A stretch of 6,084 nt of DNA from Candidatus Nealsonbacteria bacterium RIFCSPHIGHO2_02_FULL_43_13. Its GTDB lineage: Bacteria > Patescibacteriota > Minisyncoccia > Minisyncoccales > MHMH01. Below are positions 1 through 5,130 of this stretch, in pieces. The stretch spans positions 157 through 6,240 of the forward strand of contig MHMD01000029.1 in the NCBI GenBank assembly GCA_001819295.1. Reading direction: 5' to 3'. The notes beneath the pieces are model-generated. The model saw nothing but the letters and a program-made list of their open reading frames with translations. It did not search any database and was not told where the DNA came from. Numbering within the stretch: position 1 is the first letter of the stretch; the number at the start of each line of letters is the position of its first letter. The translations under genes and the position numbers were made by a program.

Positions 1-474
1 AGTTTTTATTTTGGAAAATCCCATCATCATCAATCCAAGTTCGTCGGGAAGTGGCGAAGCGATTATCAGCGCCCCCAAAAATGCGATTAACCACCTAAAA
101 ATTCTTAAACGGAAGATCGATATCAATCGTTCGAACTTAGACTTTTTTAACAAATACAGAATGTCTTCAAATAATCTATTTCTTACAAATCGAAAAATAA
201 TCATGTCTCCGATCATCGCACCAATCCCGCCAAAGAAAGCTACCCATAATACCGAATTAACTTGTGCAATTTCCGCAAGCACGACCGTTGCCGGAGCAAC
301 GGTAAAAATCGAAGTAAAAAACATTCCGGCTATAAAACTTCCGAACAGTTCCAGTTCTTTTGAAGAAGCTAAAATGCTTACGAGAACTTCGGTTTTCACT
401 AAAATAATCGCGATTAAAACGCTTAACGCGACGATGGCTATGTCCTTTATTAAATTATTTTTATGATTGTCCAT
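1..474 (-). CDS. Partial integral membrane protein, possibly VTT/DedA-like (3' end beyond window)
   Basis: This reading frame is open for 158 codons from the ATG at 474 to base 1 and has no stop, so the C-terminus lies outside the window. The codon just before the ATG (475-477) is an in-frame TAA, which fixes the start. Hydrophobic segments lie at about residues 11-31, 44-68, 74-96 and 126-142, separated by a basic loop (about 97-125) rich in Arg and Lys. Recognisable patterns are G-S-F-x-A-G-M-F-F-T-S (45-55), G-G-I-G-A-M-I-G-D (82-90) followed by I-F-R-F, and S-P-L-P-D-E-L-G-L (140-148). From memory, these resemble small membrane proteins common in Parcubacteria and loosely the VTT/SNARE-associated (DedA) superfamily; that link is inference and the substrate is unknown. 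It follows the P-type ATPase on the same strand after 72 bp but probably has its own promoter. There is no Shine-Dalgarno site. I am confident it is a gene but not of its function. The plus-strand frame covering the same bases is its antisense shadow. Confidence 0.8.
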   Translation of the reverse strand, partial: MDNHKNNLIKDIAIVALSVLIAIILVKTEVLVSILASSKELELFGSFIAGMFFTSIFTVAPATVVLAEIAQVNSVLWVAFFGGIGAMIGDMIIFRFVRNRLFEDILYLLKKSKFERLISIFRLRIFRWLIAFLGALIIASPLPDELGLMMMGFSKIKT

Positions 475-484
475 TTAAATAAAC

Positions 485-490
485 TTTATA
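485..490 (-). promoter_or_regulatory. Putative -10 element (TATAAA) for the membrane protein gene
   Basis: On the minus strand TATAAA lies 10 nt before the ATG at 474. At a 17 nt spacer the -35 position (508-513) reads TTCGCT, only a weak match. If used, transcription would start about 3 nt before the ATG, giving a nearly leaderless mRNA. It sits just past the imperfect hairpin at 490-546, sharing one base with it. Confidence 0.35.
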
Positions 491-546
491 ATTGGCAACG
501 AGGTCGAAGCGAAAATTTATTTTCATTGCGACCGAGCGAACCAATT
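490..546. repeat. Imperfect inverted repeat filling the intergenic gap
   Basis: Three paired blocks can be seen: AATTGG (490-495) with CCAATT (541-546), GGTCG (502-506) with CGACC (529-533), and GAAAAT (511-516) with ATTTTC (519-524). Unpaired internal loops separate them and the tip is 2 nt. Together they would fold most of the spacer between the ATPase stop and the membrane protein start. No clean T-tract follows on the minus strand, so it is not a textbook intrinsic terminator. It could still end or trim the ATPase transcript, or be the remnant of a small dispersed palindromic repeat. Confidence 0.55.
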
Positions 547-3177
547 TCAAGCGATATCACGCTTCGTGATATCGCTTATAATTCTTTTACGGAAAAGCCA
601 TTTGCCGAATTCGACCGCTGAAATATTAAGAAACCCCACACTAATAACTCCCAATAACCAAACGGGCGGAAGTGGATTTGTGTTAAGAATCTGTTGAAGC
701 CACGGAAGATATATTGCCGCGACAATCAGCAACAACCCAATGCCGACACCGATTGTAAGAGGCCTGTTAGAAAAAGGATTGTAACTTAAAATACTCTTTT
801 CAAGACTGCGAAGCGAAAAAGTCAGAAAAAGCGTATAGCTTGCAAATGAGGCAAAAATGAAAGTTCGTATCAGTTCTCCGGCAAATCCCACTTTAAGCAA
901 AACAAGATATAAAGCAAAAAGGAAAACACTGCTAAGAGCGCCAATAATCAAGATAAAAAATTTCATCTCGCGGTCAAATAGATTTTTGCGCAATTTATAA
1001 GGATGGTTTCCATGGTCATCAATCCCGTTTTCAAAAGCAAAGGCAAAAGAGGGAAAACTGTCTGTAATAAGATTAACAAAAAGAATCTGAAGCGCGTTAA
1101 TTGGCATAGCAACTCCTAAAATTAGAGCGCCTCCGATCAAAAATAGTTCATCAAATGAGTTGGAGAGAAGATAAATAATAACCTTGCGGATATTGCGCAA
1201 AATTCTTCTTCCCTCTTTAATAGCGGCAACGATTGTTTCAAAATTATCATCTAAAATAACAAGGTCAGCTACGCTTTTGGCCACGTCAGTGCCCGAACCG
1301 ACGGCAACGCCTATGTCGGCCGTATGAAGCGCCGGCGCGTCGTTTATGCCATCGCCGGTTACCGCTACCACTTCTCCTCTCTCTTGATAGAGTTTGGCAA
1401 TCATTACTTTTTGTTCCGGTGTCACCCGCGCGTATAAAGTCGCCTCGCGAGAACGCGTTTCAAGTTCTTCTTTGGTGAGATACATAAGATCATCTCCCGT
1501 AAGAACCGCTCCTTTTCCGTCAACCAAACCCAGTTCCCGCGCAACCGCTTCAGCCGTTCCGCGATGGTCTCCGGTCACGATAATGGTCTTAACGCCTGCC
1601 GCAGCAATTTCCTTAATTGCTTGAGATGCATGAGGGCGCAATGGATCGCGAAAAGTAATCAAGCCATTAAAGTTAAGATGATTAAAATTTTGTTGGCGCA
1701 AAATATTCTCATGGCCCGCACCGACAATTCGGGATGCTACTCCCAATACACGTTCTCCGGCATAAGCTCTTTTTTCAATTTCTATAATCATTTTTTCCCG
1801 TTCTTCATGTGTGAGAACAGTAAAGCGTAGAATAATTTCAGGAGCCCCGAAAAGAGCAAGATGGATGCGAGAATCGGTTTTAAAAATCGACGCGGAAAAT
1901 TTATGCTTTGAGTCAAACTGCAAACGATCGAGAATTTCTGTTCGTTCTAAAACTTTCGTCAATAACACTTTGTTTTGAGCGGCACCTTTTACCAGAGATA
2001 CTTCAAGCGCGCGGCCCGACATCAACCACTTTTCGGGAACGTCTTGAGGATTTTCAATGACTACATCAGTATTAAGCAACGCATAGTTCAGAAGATTGGT
2101 TTTGTTTTCCGCACTGCCATCTTTATAAGGCATTATTGAAGTAAGCTCCATTTTGGCCTGCGTGAGCGTTCCAGTTTTATCAGTGAGAATAATGCTCGTT
2201 GATCCCAGCGTTTCAACAGCTAAAAGTCTTTTGACGATTCCATTGCGAGTTGCGAGGCGCTGTACCCCTATGGCCATGATCGCGGTAAGCGCTATCGGCA
2301 ATCCCTCGGGTACAGCCGAAACTGCCACGGCAACGGAAATTATAAACATATCATAGATATCCTTGCCAAAATAAAGGCCGAGTCCGAAAAGCAGTAATGT
2401 GAAAACCAAAAGTATAGTTCCGGCATAAACCGCAAAATGCTGGACAGAGCGTTGAAGAGGGGTTGATTTTTGGTCTTTTCCTGTAACTAGTCCGGCAATC
2501 ATTCCGAATTCAGTTTCATTTCCCGTTGCGGTAACTACGGCATCCGCAAAACCCTGCATTACTAAAGTGCCGCCAAAAGCCATTGATTTTCTTTCACTTA
2601 GCGTTGTCGCGGGAAGTAGCGAAGAAATGTTTTTTTCTACCGGCAAAGATTCGCCAGTAAGAATTGATTCATCTATTTCTAAATTATTTGTAAATAAAAG
2701 CCGAGCGTCGGCGGGAATACGGTCGCCTTGCGTAATGCGAATGATGTCGCCCGGCACGAGCTCAGAAGCGTCAATTCCATGCTCTTGGCCATTGCGGCGT
2801 ACCCGGGCGCGAACTTGAATGTATGTCTTAAGAAGTTTAATGACGGATTCGGCTTTATTTTCCTGCCAAAAGCCGAAAATCGCATTCACTATAACCGCGG
2901 CAAAAATCACGCCCATTTCTATCCATTCGCCGAGAAAAATGGTAACAATGCCGGCAATGACTAAAATAATGATAAGCAAGCTTTGGAATTGGCGCAGAGC
3001 AATTTTTATTTTGGAAGATCTTGAATATTCTTTAATGACATTCAGACCGAATATTTTAAGACGTGCCGCAGCTTCTTCATTGTCTAGACCGGAAAGATTA
3101 GTTTTGAGTGCGCCGATAACTTCCTCGGCGCCCATAGACCAAAAAGGTTCTTTTGTTGATTCTCGGCTAATTATCAT
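547..3177 (-). CDS. P2-type (calcium-type) cation-transporting P-type ATPase
   Basis: This is a full-length 876-residue P-type ATPase that would pump cations across the cytoplasmic membrane at the cost of ATP. The order is an N-terminal cation-ATPase domain (about 8-80), M1-M2 (about 61-105), actuator domain with T-G-E-S (174-177), M3-M4 with P-E-G-L-P (290-294), phosphorylation motif D-K-T-G-T with phospho-acceptor D333, nucleotide domain with G-A-P-E (444-447), T-G-D (535-537), hinge T-G-D-G-I-N-D-A-P (607-615), and M5-M10 (about 667-855). The M4 and M6 (N702, T705, D706) patterns place it in the SERCA/PMR1-like P2 group. By eye, the Ca site II side chains E309, N796 and D800 of SERCA are kept, but site I looks incomplete (S674 for N768, no Glu in M8), so a single-site Ca2+ or Mn2+ pump is likeliest; the ion is not proven. 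The ATP-contacting Lys of K-G-A-P-E is Phe443. An in-frame TAA at 3184-3186 leaves the ATG at 3177 as the first possible ATG. AAAGG (3181-3185) is only 3 nt from it, close for a ribosome site. The last codons form a palindrome. Confidence 0.95.
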   Translation of the reverse strand: MIISRESTKEPFWSMGAEEVIGALKTNLSGLDNEEAAARLKIFGLNVIKEYSRSSKIKIALRQFQSLLIIILVIAGIVTIFLGEWIEMGVIFAAVIVNAIFGFWQENKAESVIKLLKTYIQVRARVRRNGQEHGIDASELVPGDIIRITQGDRIPADARLLFTNNLEIDESILTGESLPVEKNISSLLPATTLSERKSMAFGGTLVMQGFADAVVTATGNETEFGMIAGLVTGKDQKSTPLQRSVQHFAVYAGTILLVFTLLLFGLGLYFGKDIYDMFIISVAVAVSAVPEGLPIALTAIMAIGVQRLATRNGIVKRLLAVETLGSTSIILTDKTGTLTQAKMELTSIMPYKDGSAENKTNLLNYALLNTDVVIENPQDVPEKWLMSGRALEVSLVKGAAQNKVLLTKVLERTEILDRLQFDSKHKFSASIFKTDSRIHLALFGAPEIILRFTVLTHEEREKMIIEIEKRAYAGERVLGVASRIVGAGHENILRQQNFNHLNFNGLITFRDPLRPHASQAIKEIAAAGVKTIIVTGDHRGTAEAVARELGLVDGKGAVLTGDDLMYLTKEELETRSREATLYARVTPEQKVMIAKLYQERGEVVAVTGDGINDAPALHTADIGVAVGSGTDVAKSVADLVILDDNFETIVAAIKEGRRILRNIRKVIIYLLSNSFDELFLIGGALILGVAMPINALQILFVNLITDSFPSFAFAFENGIDDHGNHPYKLRKNLFDREMKFFILIIGALSSVFLFALYLVLLKVGFAGELIRTFIFASFASYTLFLTFSLRSLEKSILSYNPFSNRPLTIGVGIGLLLIVAAIYLPWLQQILNTNPLPPVWLLGVISVGFLNISAVEFGKWLFRKRIISDITKRDIA
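549..577. repeat. Perfect 12-13 bp inverted repeat in the last codons of the ATPase gene
   Basis: AAGCGATATCAC (549-560) is the exact reverse complement of GTGATATCGCTT (566-577). The next pair, G561-C565, also matches, leaving a 3 nt loop. It encodes the last ten residues of the ATPase (about I867-A876) and ends at the TGA. In RNA it would be a very stable hairpin. The minus strand continues GAAATTGG, not a U-tract, so Rho-independent termination is doubtful. A 3'-end-protecting or translation-linked structure, or half of a composite structure with the repeat at 490-546, is also possible. Confidence 0.75.
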
Positions 3178-3190
3178 ATACCTTTAAGAT

Positions 3191-3196
3191 ACTATA
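3191..3196 (-). promoter_or_regulatory. Tentative -10 element (TATAGT) for the P-type ATPase gene
   Basis: On the minus strand TATAGT lies 13 nt before the ATG at 3177. The -35 position at a 17 nt spacer (3214-3219) reads TTATAT, a poor match. A start near 3184 would leave about 7 nt of leader, too little to hold the AAAGG in a normal position. This is a weak prediction, made mainly because the divergent gene needs a promoter within this short region. Confidence 0.25.
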
Positions 3197-3233
3197 TTTC
3201 TATTTGAGATGCTATATAATCTGAAGCTTTAGC

Positions 3234-3262
3234 TTGAAAAATAGCGGTTTTTGTTTTATAAT
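3234..3262 (+). promoter_or_regulatory. Strong sigma70-type promoter for the infB operon
   Basis: The -35 hexamer TTGAAA (3234-3239) and the perfect -10 hexamer TATAAT (3257-3262) are exactly 17 nt apart. Usual geometry puts the start of transcription near 3269, about 3 nt before the infB ATG at 3272, so the mRNA would be leaderless or nearly so. The region between and around the elements is rich in A and T. A short inverted repeat, AAGCT-TT-AGCTT (3224-3235), touches the -35 hexamer and might be an operator, though it is only 5 bp per arm. This is the only near-consensus promoter I see in the window. Confidence 0.7.
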
Positions 3263-3271
3263 TCGCGAGTC

Positions 3272-4771
3272 ATGAAAGACACGGAAAATAAAAACTTGGT
3301 TTCCAGGCCGCCCGTTGTGGTAATAATGGGCCATGTTGATCATGGCAAAACCAAGTTACTGGATTACATCAGGAAAACTAATGTGGCCGAGCATGAAGCC
3401 GGCGGTATTACCCAGCGCATCGGCGCTTATGAAATCGTTCATAAAAACCGAAACATTACTTTCATAGACACCCCCGGCCATGAAACGTTTTCAAAACTGC
3501 GCGCCCGCGGCGCTAAAGCCGCGGACATCGCCGTTTTAGTTGTCGCCGCTGATGACGGCGTAAAGCCCCAAACAATAGAAGCGTTGGAACATATCAAAAA
3601 AGCCGGATTGCCTTTTATCGTCGCGATCAATAAAATCGACAAACCCGAAGCTAATGTAGAAAAAGTAAAAAAAGAATTATCGGAAAATGATGTCTTAGTT
3701 GAGTCCTGGGGTGGTAAAATTCCTTCGGTTGAAATTTCAGCCAAAGCCGGAAAAAACATAAGTGAACTCTTGGATTTAATTGAACTTTTGGCCGATATGG
3801 GCGAACTTAAGGCCTCTTTAAACAGCCCGGCTGAAGGCATTGTTATTGAAACCAATCTTGATCCTCGCCGCGGTTTCGTAGTATCGCTTTTGATATTGGA
3901 CGGCACATTGGAAATCGGCGATTATATTTTAAGCGGCACCGCCAGCGGCAAAATTAAGATTCTTGAAGATTTTTTGGGGAATTCAATTGAAAAAGCGTTT
4001 TTTTCTTCTCCGGTTTCAGTTGTCGGCTGGGACGAGCTTCCTCTTGTCGGTGAAAAATTCACAACCGATAAAATACCGTTTACACCCGCGCTTAAGGCGG
4101 CAAAAAAAATAGGCGAAATTATTGAAAAATCACTCTTAACAAATGAGAAAGAAGGCGGAAATGTTATTTTTTATATAATTATTAAAGCCGACGTTCAGAG
4201 TTCCGCCGAAGCCATAAAAGAAAATTTTGAGAAAATGACATTCTCGATTCAAGAAAGCGATAAACCTATTGTCAAAATTCTCAAGTCAGAGGCTGGTAAC
4301 GTTAGTGAAAGCGATTTTAAGACCGCCTTAATCGCAAACGCGATAATTATCGCTTTCAACGTAAAAATTGACCCGGCGATAAGCGCCTATAAAGAAAAAA
4401 TAACCTTAATTTCCGGAAGTATAATTTATGATGTATTAGACAGCGCCAAAAAAGTCATTGAAGAGAAATTAAAACCCAAGCTCTCGCGGGAAGAAATCGG
4501 CCGACTTCAAGTTCTTGCTGTTTTCCGTCAGGAAAAAAATCGGCAAGTGGTTGGCGGTAAAGTTATTTCCGGCGAAATTGTGAAAGGAGTGAGAATAGAA
4601 ATCATAAGAAATGAAATAGTAATTGGACAGGGGCGGATTATCAGTTTACAGGCCGACAAAAAAGAAGTGGGCAAAGTTGAAGCCGGCAAAGAAGCCGGAA
4701 TAAGTGTTGATTTCGGCGAGCCAAAAATTGCCGCAAGCGATATAATTGTATTATTTAGGAAACTCGCATGA
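3272..4771 (+). CDS. infB: Translation initiation factor IF-2, short form
   Basis: IF-2 is the GTPase that brings initiator tRNA to the 30S subunit and promotes 50S joining. In this 499-residue protein the G domain begins almost at once: P-loop G-H-V-D-H-G-K-T (20-27), A-G-G-I-T-Q (43-48), D-T-P-G-H (67-71, with His70 the likely catalytic His), N-K-I-D (120-123) and S-A-K (157-159). Domain II follows (about 187-265), then domain III with K-A-D-V-Q-S-S-A-E-A-I (305-315), and the C-terminal C2 barrel (about 412-499). Common bacterial IF-2 is about 700-900 residues; the N-terminal IF2_N region is absent. A TAG at 3242-3244 closes the frame upstream, so this is not a start error. I chose the ATG at 3272: the earlier TTG at 3251 lies inside the promoter and its codons overlap the -10 hexamer. 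There is no Shine-Dalgarno site. Several C2 residues known to contact fMet-tRNA are replaced. The stop overlaps the rbfA start (ATGA). Confidence 0.95.
   Translation: MKDTENKNLVSRPPVVVIMGHVDHGKTKLLDYIRKTNVAEHEAGGITQRIGAYEIVHKNRNITFIDTPGHETFSKLRARGAKAADIAVLVVAADDGVKPQTIEALEHIKKAGLPFIVAINKIDKPEANVEKVKKELSENDVLVESWGGKIPSVEISAKAGKNISELLDLIELLADMGELKASLNSPAEGIVIETNLDPRRGFVVSLLILDGTLEIGDYILSGTASGKIKILEDFLGNSIEKAFFSSPVSVVGWDELPLVGEKFTTDKIPFTPALKAAKKIGEIIEKSLLTNEKEGGNVIFYIIIKADVQSSAEAIKENFEKMTFSIQESDKPIVKILKSEAGNVSESDFKTALIANAIIIAFNVKIDPAISAYKEKITLISGSIIYDVLDSAKKVIEEKLKPKLSREEIGRLQVLAVFRQEKNRQVVGGKVISGEIVKGVRIEIIRNEIVIGQGRIISLQADKKEVGKVEAGKEAGISVDFGEPKIAASDIIVLFRKLA
4757..4760 (+). promoter_or_regulatory. 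Ribosome binding site (AGGA) for rbfA
   Basis: AGGA lies 7 nt before the rbfA ATG, inside the last codons of infB. It is the only well-spaced Shine-Dalgarno-like site in front of a gene in this window. It supports the ATG at 4768 and fits a gene inside an operon whose first gene lacks such a site. Confidence 0.6.
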
Positions 4772-5106
4772 CAGAATTGCGCGTTAAAAGATTTAACGAA
4801 TTGATTAAGATCGAACTCGGCAAAATTATTTTTGATTTTTTAGACGTTAAGCCCGGCGTTTTAGTAACCGTTACCAGAGTTATTACCGCGCCAGACCTGT
4901 TTTCCGCCGCCATTTTTATAAGCGTCTATCCTGACAGTAAAGCAAATGAAACATTTAATAAATTAAATCGATTGGTTTATCAAATCCAGCAGCTTTTAAA
5001 TAAAAAACTAAAAGTCAGGCCAGTGCCAAAAATAATTTTTAAACGAGATATAAATCCGGAAGAAGCAGCGCGAGTAGAAGAATTATTAAAAAACATCAAC
5101 GAATAA
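4768..5106 (+). CDS. rbfA: Ribosome-binding factor A (30S maturation factor)
   Basis: RbfA is a small KH-fold protein that binds the immature 30S subunit and helps the 16S rRNA 5' end mature. The 112-residue length is normal for the family. The N-terminal helix (about 5-25) carries the usual R-x-x-R/K-based start and E-L-G-K-I pattern. A strand L-V-T-V-T-R-V (32-38) is followed by P-D-L-F-S-A-A-I-F-I-S-V (42-53), the family's D-L-x-x-A-x-x-x-x-S-V pattern. The protein ends with V-P-x-I-x-F-x-x-D (85-93) before a final acidic helix, E-E-A-A-R-V-E-E-L-L (97-106). The start overlaps the infB stop by 4 nt, so the two are probably translationally coupled, and an AGGA site lies 7 nt upstream. Pairing of infB with rbfA is conserved in many bacteria, which supports the call beyond the sequence patterns. 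Confidence 0.9.
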   Translation: MTELRVKRFNELIKIELGKIIFDFLDVKPGVLVTVTRVITAPDLFSAAIFISVYPDSKANETFNKLNRLVYQIQQLLNKKLKVRPVPKIIFKRDINPEEAARVEELLKNINE

Positions 5107-5130
5107 CAAATCTCGCGTGAATGAACGAAT

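Noticed and set aside
11..466. A 151-codon plus-strand open frame at the left edge
   Set aside because: It is antisense to the membrane protein gene on the minus strand. Its translation is Ser/Ile/Lys-rich with no family-like pattern, whereas the minus frame gives clear membrane segments and motifs.
2819..3187. A 122-codon plus-strand frame and the smaller plus-strand frames at 1394-2964
   Set aside because: All are antisense or off-frame shadows of the P-type ATPase, whose domain order is unbroken through this stretch.
3215..3220. A second perfect TATAAT on the plus strand upstream of infB
   Set aside because: The sequence 17 nt upstream (CTATAT, 3192-3197) is a poor -35 and there is no TG extension. 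The 3234-3262 promoter has both elements with ideal spacing, so this copy is probably due to AT-richness.
3224..3235. AAGCT-TT-AGCTT inverted repeat as an operator or terminator
   Set aside because: With 5 bp arms and no regulator nearby it is easily due to chance; I mention it only as a note to the promoter.
3251..3271. A TTG start that would lengthen IF-2 by seven residues
   Set aside because: These codons overlap the TATAAT -10 hexamer, so they would not be in the predicted transcript; the extra residues match nothing in IF-2.
3439..3906. A 155-codon minus-strand open frame
   Set aside because: It lies wholly inside the IF-2 GTPase and domain II coding region, in antisense, and its Ser/Thr-rich translation resembles no known protein.
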